Source: Ananas comosus
Taxonomy: Eukaryota; Streptophyta; Magnoliopsida; Poales; Bromeliaceae
Reading direction: 5' to 3'
Assembly (NCBI RefSeq): GCF_001540865.1
Contig: NC_033628.1
Span: 3,173,077 to 3,237,076 of the forward strand
DNA length: 64,000 nucleotides
This document shows, one piece after another, positions 20,629 through 31,321 of this stretch (the stretch's first letter is position 1; each line of letters begins with the position of its first letter). A program made the translations under genes and the position numbers. A model generated the notes under the pieces. It was not told the DNA's origin. It worked only from the letters and a program-made list of their open reading frames with translations, and did not search any database.

Positions 20629-21743
20629 GTATAAATACAAAACTCCCCTCGGTGGCCTTTGCGTGTGTTCTTCGCCCCATTCAATCGCCCTCTCCCTCAC
20701 TCGATCTCTCTTCACGCCTCTTCTCCCCAATATCTTTATTTTCATTCAAAATAGAGATTTTTCGTCTATTATATCATAAACATTCATGATATTCTCGTAC
20801 TATTCATATTCATTTCATATTCATTTTGAAGTTAGTTTCTTAGATAAACTTTATGTGCCATATCTAATACCTATGAAATAGGAATGTGCTTAGTTACATT
20901 GCGCGGGAGCTGAGGGAGAAGCCCCTGAGCTTCTGGGTCCCCGGCATGGAGGTGCGCCGCGACGCCTACGTGTTCACGACCCACATGCAGATAGGCGTCC
21001 AGCGCTTCGACGTCAGGACTGTGATAACGACGGAGAGGGACGGAAGGCGCACGCTCGTCGTCAGCAACGACGGCACCTGCCGTTGCAGCGGACGCACGGA
21101 GGTCTGCTTCAAGTTCCCGCTCCCCCGGCAATGCCGACCCCCGAGCGGAGCAAGTGGCGCACCAAAGTCTACGAGGAAAACGGCGTCGTCAAGATCACCA
21201 TTCCAAAGTGGTGAATTCTTGTCGCTGCCGCAGTCTGAAGAAGCCCCACCCAGAATCATAATTTCCTGCAGTCCACGACTCCTTTCCCAGCGATTTCATT
21301 TCGTTTTCTTTTTTTCTTTTTTTTTCAGGGGGGGTTTCGGAGATAAATGATAGGGAAAGCAACGGTCACAGCTCCGTCGTGAGTGGCAATGTGGATCATG
21401 CTACTGATAGTCGCTTCCGAGGATGAACTTGTCGCTTGCACCTCTTCCTCCTCTTCCTCATCCTTCTTCTCCCTAGCCTAATCTACCTTTCATAGTATAT
21501 TTCCCCATAGAATCGTCTAGATGCTTCTATAATGTTCTTCTAATATCGAATTGAAAGATCGAATTGAAAAATTGGATCATCAAACCCTTTTCGATTGAGT
21601 TGTAATCGAATACCATAATGATGCCAAAACCTTGATATGCTGTGAATAAAGCAAGGGATCTGCTATGAATAAAGAAAGAGATCAACAAATGAAGACTTCT
21701 AACATGAACAGTAGCAAGGTTTAGCATATCTATCTATAAAAGC
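20629..21743 (+). repeat. Exact duplicate block 2
   Basis: Second instance of 18507-19621. Unlike the first it continues without a break into unique sequence (GCAGTAGGTATGGTTAG), so this copy shows the true downstream flank. Confidence 0.85.
20884..21214 (+). pseudogene. HSP20-like pseudogene, copy 2
   Basis: Base for base the same as copy 1 at 18762-19092, with the same out-of-frame ATG and the same two C-run insertions. It sits behind a different upstream region. The shared lesions mean one duplicated allele or one sequence placed twice, not two independent decays. Confidence 0.75.
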
Positions 21744-23260
21744 AGTAGGTATGGTTAGACCAAAAACAATCAACACCAAGAATGATATATCTATCTAAGG
21801 GAGATACTCATAAAGAAACAAAGAGTCGAGAATATTTGGACTACGTCGGGTGAAATCATACCAAGAAGCTCTTATAGTTCAATATTCAGCTTAAAACCTG
21901 TAGGAAAACCGATCAACCGCATGCAACCAGTATGTAAAACATTATCAGTCATGTAGTGTGCAATAGTAAGATTAGAGAAGCGAATGGCTTCCATATTAGT
22001 AAATAATGTCACTCCGAGAATGATTTCTAATATAACACTGACGCAAGGTTGGACCAAACAAAATGCTTTTTTTGGGCATACTCAACACTTGATAGGTCAC
22101 AGCAGATAAGATAAATCGTCGTGAATAATTAAGAAGGTTTGGAAAATGCAATAGTATAAGATATGAAGCAAACATTTTATTTGATTTATTGGAGAACAGT
22201 ACCTTGAAGGATAATTTGCCAAAAAAGAATCTGACAACTGCAAATGTGAGCACTTGCATGAGTGTCTAAATACCTTTTGTGCACCAAAGAAGGCTGTTCC
22301 AAATTGGCCAAAAAAATTCTTGTGAAGAAATTAGAGAAATAGGTGACTGCTGCTAAAAACTGAAGCCACAAACACTATAACAAACTGGCATAGTATTGCT
22401 TTACCCCACTTTGCAAACTTTAGGACCAAACTGCCTCTTCACTGCTTAATCAATAATACAAAAATATTGACAAAGATAATGCGAAGTTTTATATGTCTGA
22501 GTAGACAATTAAAGTAAAATGAATATCTACCGAACCAAAAATACAAACCTCAACTAACTCCAGATGCTAATTCAAACGAAATCTTACGTGAGAATGCATA
22601 TCGGAAAAGAACCATTTCATCCATTCTCACATGTGCTAAACTTTAAGGACCACAAAAAAGAGAAAAAAAATGTTGTTAAAAATGATTAGGAACCTATAAA
22701 TGCCATTAAAATCATCACTGTTAATACATTGAACAGTTGGTGTGCATGGTAAACACCCGTGACATCGCGATCTCCAAACAAACGATGGCCTTGTTGACCT
22801 CTCCTAAACGCCAAGAAATGAATCGTAGATTAGAAGGATTTGATCAAAAGGAATAGATTAGACGGTGAGAGAGAGAAAGGTAGAGAGGAAGCTTATAATG
22901 CCGATGATGAAAGAATCGAATTGGACATCAGATGACGCAGTAAAGGAGGATGGCGATTGAGAGAAGGCAAAGAAGCGGGCGCTGCTGCTACAGCCGACGG
23001 AGAGGTGGCCGTGGTGAGGGGTGAACATTTTGTTTAACTTTTTGGTAGTATAATATGCATGCTCTTAAAAAGAAACATTATAATAAGTTTTACCATGTAT
23101 ATTTTTATGGATATAGCTCTAAGTCTCAAAGACAAAATCAAGTAGAAAGCTAGGAATATATTTTTCTCCTTATCAACCACTTCCAACCATTAAAACAAAC
23201 AAACATTGAGATATTAATTATACTTCTTGCCCTCTTAGTCTCCTAAAGGCTATATAATAC
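21744..23260. other. No gene recognised
   Basis: Low-complexity-free AT-rich DNA. On the minus strand at about 23020-22850 there is a short GC-rich open stretch (MFTPHHGHLSVGCSSS...), which could be a first exon or chance. No partner exon was found. It ends at a single N at 23261. Confidence 0.35.
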
Positions 23261-23261
23261 N

Positions 23262-23376
23262 TAACAAAAAGAGAAAAATGAAACCACAGGGGGGCAAATT
23301 GATACGTTTTAAACCACAGGGTATGAAAGTGAGAATGCATGAAACCACAGGGGGGGTTTTTGAAGTTTTCCCTATT
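23262..23376. mobile_element. Right half of a MULE-type foldback MITE
   Basis: Matches the right arm of the complete element at 48676-49040 (AACCACAGGGGGG and GGTTTTTGAAGTTTTCCC terminus). The left half is missing at the N at 23261. Confidence 0.7.
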
Positions 23377-24121
23377 TTTTTTCTAATAAAATCACTTATG
23401 TATAACTTCATCCACTTCTTTCTACATTCTTATTATTTTTATATAAAGAATATAGTGAAAATGAAAGGACTTGTGCACATACAAGCTAGCGCTGCTGGCT
23501 TCCATAATGAGCGGCTGACCCTTCTTCTGAAAAGTGATTCTAAACCGAAAAATAATTTTGAGCTCAGCAGAGTATTTGGTAACAAGTGCTCAAAATTTTG
23601 ATTCTGTATTTTAAAATCAAAAAACTAATTTTGAAAGCTCCATAATCAAAAATAGAAAAAAAAAAAANCAAATTTAAAAATTGAAAATTCAAAATATTTA
23701 AATTTTTAATTTTTAAATTTCAAATTTTAAATTTTAAATTTTAAATTTTACATTTTTAAATTTAAATTTCAAATCTCAAATTTTAAATTTTAAAATTCAA
23801 AATTTCAAATTTTAAATTTTAAATTTAAGACAAAATTTAAAATTTGATATTTTAGATTTTAAAATTTAAATATAAAATTTTTAATTTTTAATTTTAAAAT
23901 TACAAGTTTTAATCTTCAAATTATAAATTTAAAATTTTAGATTTGAAATTTGAAAATTGAAAATTGAAAATTTATATTTAAATTTTGAAATTTAAAATTT
24001 GATATAAAAATTCAAAATTTAAATTTATTTTTTAAATTAAAATATTAAATTTGAAACTTTTTTACAAATTTTAAAATATAAAATTTTAATTTTATTCAAA
24101 TTTAAATTTAAATTCTAAATT
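23377..24121. repeat. AT-rich AAATTT low-complexity tract
   Basis: 23690-24121 is almost only A and T in AAATTT/TTTAAA word order. It has a related tract at 49370-49900. The 23377-23690 part is unique AT-rich sequence including a CACATACAAGCTAGCGCTG motif also found at 49142. It runs into the N block. Confidence 0.75.
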
Positions 24122-25052
24122 NNNNNNNNNNNNNNNNNNNNNNNNNNNNNNNNNNNNNNNNNNNNNNNNNNNNNNNNNNNNNNNNNNNNNNNNNNNNNNN
24201 NNNNNNNNNNNNNNNNNNNNNNNNNNNNNNNNNNNNNNNNNNNNNNNNNNNNNNNNNNNNNNNNNNNNNNNNNNNNNNNNNNNNNNNNNNNNNNNNNNNN
24301 NNNNNNNNNNNNNNNNNNNNNNNNNNNNNNNNNNNNNNNNNNNNNNNNNNNNNNNNNNNNNNNNNNNNNNNNNNNNNNNNNNNNNNNNNNNNNNNNNNNN
24401 NNNNNNNNNNNNNNNNNNNNNNNNNNNNNNNNNNNNNNNNNNNNNNNNNNNNNNNNNNNNNNNNNNNNNNNNNNNNNNNNNNNNNNNNNNNNNNNNNNNN
24501 NNNNNNNNNNNNNNNNNNNNNNNNNNNNNNNNNNNNNNNNNNNNNNNNNNNNNNNNNNNNNNNNNNNNNNNNNNNNNNNNNNNNNNNNNNNNNNNNNNNN
24601 NNNNNNNNNNNNNNNNNNNNNNNNNNNNNNNNNNNNNNNNNNNNNNNNNNNNNNNNNNNNNNNNNNNNNNNNNNNNNNNNNNNNNNNNNNNNNNNNNNNN
24701 NNNNNNNNNNNNNNNNNNNNNNNNNNNNNNNNNNNNNNNNNNNNNNNNNNNNNNNNNNNNNNNNNNNNNNNNNNNNNNNNNNNNNNNNNNNNNNNNNNNN
24801 NNNNNNNNNNNNNNNNNNNNNNNNNNNNNNNNNNNNNNNNNNNNNNNNNNNNNNNNNNNNNNNNNNNNNNNNNNNNNNNNNNNNNNNNNNNNNNNNNNNN
24901 NNNNNNNNNNNNNNNNNNNNNNNNNNNNNNNNNNNNNNNNNNNNNNNNNNNNNNNNNNNNNNNNNNNNNNNNNNNNNNNNNNNNNNNNNNNNNNNNNNNN
25001 NNNNNNNNNNNNNNNNNNNNNNNNNNNNNNNNNNNNNNNNNNNNNNNNNNNN
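24122..25052. other. Assembly gap (931 N)
   Basis: A run of N between an AT-rich tract and the first visible unit of the LTR array. The colinear noisy copy has about 2.3 kb of sequence here (49896-52200). Confidence 1.
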
Positions 25053-25814
25053 TGAGTCCGAATTGGTGTAAAGGCTTTTTGATGACCATTTCGAGCTCAA
25101 ATTTGGTGAGGAATCTGGAGAATTATTCTTAAGTATCTAGAGGTGAGTTGGGTGAAGTTTCGCCGCATTTGGACTTTAGAATTGAATTAAATCCCATATT
25201 GAACTCGTATAGGTTGAAGCTGCCAGCTTGTTGTTCTGGACCCTGGATCTGTGCGCCTAGAAGTACTGCAGAGTAGATCCGAATCCTATTTTTCAGCTGG
25301 TTTGTTTTCGGTTGAGGCTGATTTTGTGCGGAGCTTCTCCTATCAACTTCTAGCCATTGTTGGACTAGCGTTTAAGGTGGGTTGATGTTATCTGAAACCT
25401 TCGAAATTCCTCCTAAGTTTTTGAAACTCCAGCATGCATAGTTTTGCATATAATCATTCTATTTAATAGCTCAAACTGTAAATTTGCGTATTATAGATGA
25501 AATTTAAGTTTTGCAGTATACTTAGCCAAATTATAATGATTATCATCTGCTAAACTAAGATTTAATTGAGGAGAAAACTTATTAATCTACACCTGTCACT
25601 TTTTAAAAAGTTAACAGATCTAGCTTGATGAGATGATTTTTCTTTTGTATAGCGGTGTAACAGACCGTCGGACGGAGGAACCGAGATGCTGTTTGTGCTA
25701 GCTGGTAGTTCTAGGCGCCCAGAACTGGGTGTACGGCGTCCGAATCTTGAATTTCCTGCAGTGAAATAGGTTTGCACTCTTTGTTCTTGAGGCCTATTGT
25801 ACCTAACCTATATC

Positions 25815-25825
25815 TCTATAAAAGT
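25815..25825 (+). promoter_or_regulatory. TATA box of array unit 1
   Basis: CTCTATAAAAG stands ahead of a conserved CT-rich leader. The relationship is identical to the unit 2 box 1,458 bp downstream and similar to the minus-strand LTR TATA at 33954-33962. Confidence 0.6.
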
Positions 25826-27272
25826 AGGAGAACGTCCCCTGAGAGCTCTTTTCACCTCTTCTTCACAAGAAGCCTACAGTTTTGCATTTTAACCCCTCCA
25901 AACCATCAAATTTTCACTTTTGGCATTGAGGACTTGAAAATTCAGTAGGATTCCAGCAGCGGTCTTGAGAGATTTGGCTCGTGTGCTACGTAGGAGCATC
26001 CAAATTCTATGAAACTTGATTTGGAGGATTGTGGACTCATGGGAGAGTGTGTGGAACCAATTTAACAGTAAGTAATTGAGGTTAGTATAATCAAATTGCT
26101 GTTTTCTTGGGATTTTGATATTTTTGAGCTGAAATTGAAATTTTCTTGGTTTTTTTTTTTTTATCCAAATCTTCTTGGAGTTGGATCTTTTATGTGGGAA
26201 TTGGTTTTCCATCATCCTCTAATAGTTTAGAAGCTTTCCCCTCCTAATTTCGAGATTGGAGAGGTGAGCTTTAGCTCAGATTTTGAATGCTTAAGCTTAT
26301 ATACTAATTTTGGAAACTTTGATGGATTTCGTGGATTTTTGAATCCAGATTTTAACAGAAAGGCTTATTGATGGATTATGATTGATTCCCCACCTTATTT
26401 GGGAGGTTTGTGACCCCATTCCACTAGTTTATAAGCTAGAATTCTCAGATTGTTGAAATACTAGTAGATTGCTTAAGTGTTGAAGTTCTGAATGTAGGTT
26501 CTGGACCAGAAATGAGTCCGAATTGGTGTAAAGGCTTTTTGATGACCATTTCGAGCTCAAATTTGGTGAGGAATCTGGAGAATTATTCTTAAGTATCTAG
26601 AGGTGAGTTGGGTGAAGTTTCACCGCTTTTGGACTTTAGAATTGAATTAAATCCTATATTGACTCGTATAGGTTGAAGCTGCCGGCTTGTTGTACTGGAC
26701 CCTGGATCTGTGCGCCTAGAAGTACTGCAGAGTAGATCCGAATCCTATTTTTCAGCTGGTTTGTTTTCGGTTGAGGCTGATTTTGTGCGGAGCTTCTCCT
26801 ATCAACTTCTAGCCATTGTTGGACTAGTATTTAAGGTGGGTTGATGTTATCTGAAACCTTCGGAATTCCTCCTATGTTTTTAAAACTCCAGCATGCATAG
26901 TTTTGCATATAATCATTCTATTTAATAGATCAAACTGTAAATTTGCATATTATAGATAAAATTTAAGTTTTGCAACATACTTAGCCAAATTATAATGATT
27001 ATCATCTGCTAAACTAAGATTTAATTGAGGAGAAAACTTATTAATCTACGTCTGTCACTTTTTAAAAAGTTAACAGATCTAGCTTGATGAGATGATTTTT
27101 CTTTTGTGTAGCGGTGTAACAGACCGTCGGACGGAGGAACCGAGATGCTATTTGTGTTAGCTGGAAGTTCTAGGCGCCCAGAACTGAGTGTAGGGCGCCC
27201 GAATCTTGAATTTCCTGCAGTGAAATAGGTTTGCACTCTTTGTTCTTGAGGCCTATTGTACCTAACCTATAT

Positions 27273-27283
27273 CTCTATAAAAG
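27273..27283 (+). promoter_or_regulatory. TATA box of array unit 2
   Basis: CTCTATAAAAG with the same context as the unit 1 box. Confidence 0.6.
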
Positions 27284-28560
27284 TAGGAGAACGTCCCCTG
27301 AGAGCTCTTTTCACCTCTTCTTCACAAGAAGCCTGCAGTTTTGCATTTTAACCCCTCCAAACTATCAAATTTTCACTTTGGCATTGAGGACTTGAAAATT
27401 CAGTAGGATTCCAGCAGCGGTCTTGAGAGATTTGGCTCATGTGCGGCGTAGGAGCATCCAAATTCTATGAAACTTGATTTGGAGGATTGTGGACTCATGG
27501 GAGAGTGTGTGAAACCAATTTAACAGTAAGCAATTGAGGTTAGTATGATCAAATTGCTGTTTTCTTGGAATTTTAGTATTTTTGAGCTGAAATTAAAATT
27601 TTCTTGATTTTTTTTTATCCAAATCTTCTTGGAGTTGGATCTTTTATGTGGGAATTGGTTTTTCATCATCCTCTAATAGTTTAGAAGCTTTCCCCTCCTA
27701 ATTTCGAGATTGGAGAGGTGAGTTTTAGCTCAGATTTTGAATGCTTAAGCTTATATACTAATTTTGGAAACTTTGATGGATTTCGTGGATTTTTGAATCC
27801 AGATTTTAACGGAAAGCTTATGGATAGATTATGATTGATTCCCCACCTTATTTGGGAGGCTTGTGACCCCATTCCACTAGTTTTATAAGCTAGAATTTTC
27901 AGATTGTTGAAATACTAGTAGATTGCTTAAGTGTTGAAGTTCTGGATGTAGGTTCTGGACCAGAAATGCGTTCGAATTGGTGTAAAGGCTTTTTGATGAC
28001 CATTTTGAGCTCAAATTTGGTGAGGAATCTGGAGAATTATTCTTAGGTATCTAGAGGTGAGTTGGGTGAAGTTTCACCGCATTTGGACTTTAGAATTGAA
28101 TTAAATCCCATATTGAACTCGTATAGGTTGAAGCTGCCGGCTTGTTGTTCTGGACCCTGGATCTGTGCGCCCAGAAGTACTGCAGAATAGATCCAAATCC
28201 TGTTTTTCAGCTGGTTTGTTTTCGGTTGAGGTTGATTTTGTGCGGAGCTTCTCCTATCAACTTCTAACCATTGTTGGATTAGCATTTAAGGTAGGTTGAT
28301 GTTATCTGAAACCTTCGGAATTCCTCCTAAGTTTTTGAAACTCCAGCATGTATAGTTTTGCATATAATCATTCTATTTAATAGCTCAAACTGTAAATTTG
28401 CATATTATAGATGAAATTTAAGTTTTGCAGCATAGTTTGCTAAATTATAATGATTATTATCTGCTAAACTGAGATTTAATTGAGGAGAAAACTTATTAAC
28501 CTACACCTGTCAATTTTTGAAAAGTTAACAGATCTAGCTTGATAAGATGATTTTCCTTTT

Positions 28561-29556
28561 GTATCATCACTATTAGTGCGTCGCGAATATTTAAACTAAT
28601 GTAGGTCGAGATTACGCTTATACTGAGAAGCCGAGCTCGTTTTTACAACAGAGTTAGGCTGTTTTGTATTGTCGGATGTCGTCAGAGCTGACGGTGGACC
28701 CAAATTCTTACATTTTGTATCAAATTGTGCCGAGGGCACGTGAGCCTTCGCTGTTACACTAGTTTGACCCTTTGTATTGACTATAGCTTGTGTGAACTTG
28801 ATTGAGTTCGACAGAGACACACTTGTATATTCGATTGGGTCGTACCCACGAGTGCCGCTCCAGAGTGAGGCTTTTGTAGCGTTGACGTCGCGACAGTCCC
28901 GTTTGGACAATTTTCTTGGACCGGCCACCCCCGTGGGTGGTGTGCGGTGTAGTCTAGGCGCAAGCTAGACTGGCTAGTTGGCGGTCCTTTGAGATTGGAT
29001 CAGTTGTGGCTAATTTGTAGTTAGAGATGCAATTATATGTCTACAGAATGTATGGTTTGGATACCGATAGTATAGTGGCATTTAGTTGTAAAGTTTCTTC
29101 CAGCTTTTTTTATTGTCCTTTACCTATCAGTTTCGTACTCTATACTGTAGACTCAGTGGGTAGCGGATCGGTAACGGTACCCACAGAGGACTACTCTATT
29201 TTGCAGTAGTTCTTACACCCATTGTTGCCATTATTTTTCTTACAGAGCCGCCTGCTGTTGCTCCTGATTGAGGTAAGGGAGTCGCGAGCTAGATCCCTAT
29301 CTTTTTCGGTTATTTTACTAGAGTACCCCTGCCAGAGAGAGTTTTAGGATATTATCATGTACATACAGTTGTATTTTGTTTACTCTCTGAGAGATGGTTA
29401 TATTTTGGAACTTGTATTTACAATGGGCCTTTTTAGTTATATATGTTGTTTCAGATTTAGCAGCTCTGTATTTCTTATAATAACTTTTATTTATGTGCAG
29501 ATTCAGCTATCGCTTCGTATACACAGGAAATCGCTATGTATACGGCGAGTCTGTTG
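28561..29556 (+). mobile_element. Downstream part of the plus-strand LTR
   Basis: Homologous in inverse orientation to about 31370-32800. Both contain GTGCCGAGGGCACGTG and the CGTATACA/GTATACGGC words near the end. The small ORFs here are not coding. It stops at 29556 (ACGGCGAGTCTGTTG), where a MITE fragment begins, so the LTR end and primer site are missing. Confidence 0.7.
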
Positions 29557-29720
29557 ATCACTAGCCAAATGATGTCAAAAAATTATAAAATTTAGTTTCC
29601 AAATACTTTCAATAGTGTAGATCAAGTCTAATAAAACCGATCGTCAATTTGGAAGCCGCATTATTGAAAATAACTTGGTAGCACGGAGGCTTCCATGCTA
29701 CCAATAGTATACCAACCTAG
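29557..29720. mobile_element. Right half of a foldback MITE (A-related)
   Basis: Begins ATCACTAGCCAAATGATG and ends with a CACGGAGGCTTCCATGC palindrome, then ACCAATAGTATACC before (TA)n. Related to family A but with its own hairpin. Confidence 0.6.
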
Positions 29721-29721
29721 C

Positions 29722-29810
<89 letters not shown>
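29721..29810. repeat. (TA)n(GA)n microsatellite running into gap
   Basis: TA repeat then a pure AG tract of about 68 bp that ends in the 761-N block (29811-30571). A similar TA then AG tract is at 38379-38472. Confidence 0.9.
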
Positions 29811-30571
29811 NNNNNNNNNNNNNNNNNNNNNNNNNNNNNNNNNNNNNNNNNNNNNNNNNNNNNNNNNNNNNNNNNNNNNNNNNNNNNNNNNNNNNNNNNN
29901 NNNNNNNNNNNNNNNNNNNNNNNNNNNNNNNNNNNNNNNNNNNNNNNNNNNNNNNNNNNNNNNNNNNNNNNNNNNNNNNNNNNNNNNNNNNNNNNNNNNN
30001 NNNNNNNNNNNNNNNNNNNNNNNNNNNNNNNNNNNNNNNNNNNNNNNNNNNNNNNNNNNNNNNNNNNNNNNNNNNNNNNNNNNNNNNNNNNNNNNNNNNN
30101 NNNNNNNNNNNNNNNNNNNNNNNNNNNNNNNNNNNNNNNNNNNNNNNNNNNNNNNNNNNNNNNNNNNNNNNNNNNNNNNNNNNNNNNNNNNNNNNNNNNN
30201 NNNNNNNNNNNNNNNNNNNNNNNNNNNNNNNNNNNNNNNNNNNNNNNNNNNNNNNNNNNNNNNNNNNNNNNNNNNNNNNNNNNNNNNNNNNNNNNNNNNN
30301 NNNNNNNNNNNNNNNNNNNNNNNNNNNNNNNNNNNNNNNNNNNNNNNNNNNNNNNNNNNNNNNNNNNNNNNNNNNNNNNNNNNNNNNNNNNNNNNNNNNN
30401 NNNNNNNNNNNNNNNNNNNNNNNNNNNNNNNNNNNNNNNNNNNNNNNNNNNNNNNNNNNNNNNNNNNNNNNNNNNNNNNNNNNNNNNNNNNNNNNNNNNN
30501 NNNNNNNNNNNNNNNNNNNNNNNNNNNNNNNNNNNNNNNNNNNNNNNNNNNNNNNNNNNNNNNNNNNNNNN

Positions 30572-30984
30572 TAAAATCATAAAATTTATTTTCTAGGTAC
30601 TTCAAATACTCTAGATCAAGTTTAACGGGGCCGATCGACGATTCGAAAGTCACAACATCGAAAACGAGTTGGAAGCACGAAAGGCTCCGTGCTTCCGATA
30701 GCATAGTAGCCTCACAATATATATATATATATATATATAAGCTCCTATGCTTTTAAAAGTATCAAGTCATTGGTGCTTATAAGTTTTTAGCCCTTGGATT
30801 AATAAATGTGCGGTTAGGATGATGTAGGCCCCCTTAGGTTAAGTGGGTGGTTGGTTGAATAGTATAATTTAACGGATGAAAATGATCAAAGCCGTAAATC
30901 TAACGGTAAAAAATTCACAAGCACCAAGCGCTTGGTACTTTTACAAGCACCGGTACCATAGCTGGACTATATATATATATATAT
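30572..30984. mobile_element. MITE A right end followed by family B MITE
   Basis: 30572-30716 is a family A right arm ending GCATAGTAGCCTCAC. After (TA)n, 30738-30970 is a family B element (core CGGTTAGGATGATGTAGG in inverse orientation) with GTATCAAGTCATTGG-type hairpin sequence. It ends in (TA)n before a single N at 30985. Confidence 0.65.
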
Positions 30985-30985
30985 N

Positions 30986-31022
30986 GCTCCCGCAACGACG
31001 GTCGGCCTCGGCGACGATACAT
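30986..31022 (-). pseudogene. Start of a Ty3 gag, truncated at N
   Basis: On the minus strand the ATG at 31022 opens MYRRRGRPSLRE, the basic N-terminus typical of Ty3/gypsy (Del/Tekay-like) Gag. Only 12 codons are present before the single N at 30985 and an unrelated MITE. The rest of gag-pol is missing from this join. Confidence 0.55.
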
Positions 31023-31301
31023 AGCTGAAAGGAACAAATCGGGGTCAGATACAACAAAACACTCTCGACCCAACCAAACGAAAGTCTAGAAGGCGGCCCC
31101 TGTTTCTCCTCAAAATTATGTCGTCTGCAGCCAACATAATTTCTCAGGCCAAAACAGAAACTCCTTCAGTCACTTACTCTACTCTAAAAGGAGTTAGAAT
31201 AAATAATTATTGACTTTCGCAATTAAATTACGCCTCTCGCGTCTTGCTTTCCTAAGGTTTGCCAAACTTAGGTTTCCTAGGTCCTAACGACCTATAGCAA
31301 A

Positions 31302-31314
31302 GCTCTGATACAAA
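31302..31314 (-). promoter_or_regulatory. Primer binding site, initiator-Met type
   Basis: The minus strand reads TTTGTATCAGAGC just inside the LTR end, close to the TGGTATCAGAGC complement of initiator-methionine tRNA used by many plant LTR retroelements. Confidence 0.65.
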
Positions 31315-31321
31315 CTTAATC

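Larger units (their letters stand above)
25053..28560 (+). repeat. Tandem array of ~1.45 kb units within an LTR
   Basis: The anchor GTCCGAATTGGTGTAAAGGC occurs at 25055 and 26515, and with one change near 27967, a period of about 1,455 bp. Two full units plus a partial third are visible. Units 1 and 2 each hold an ACAGACCGTCGGACGGAGG block and a TATA box (CTCTATAAAAG at 25815 and 27273). A conserved GAGAGCTCTTTTCACCTC leader follows. Unit 3 diverges after TTTTGTATC, into the rest of the LTR. Each unit thus looks like an LTR promoter plus leader. No coding sequence. Confidence 0.8.

Noticed and set aside
24108..25100. Long open frames on the minus strand
   Set aside because: They consist of N translated as X across the gap; only a few real codons at each end.
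29695..30704. Long frames with alternating Arg-Glu or Leu-Ser repeats
   Set aside because: Translation of the (TA)n(GA)n microsatellite and the following N block.
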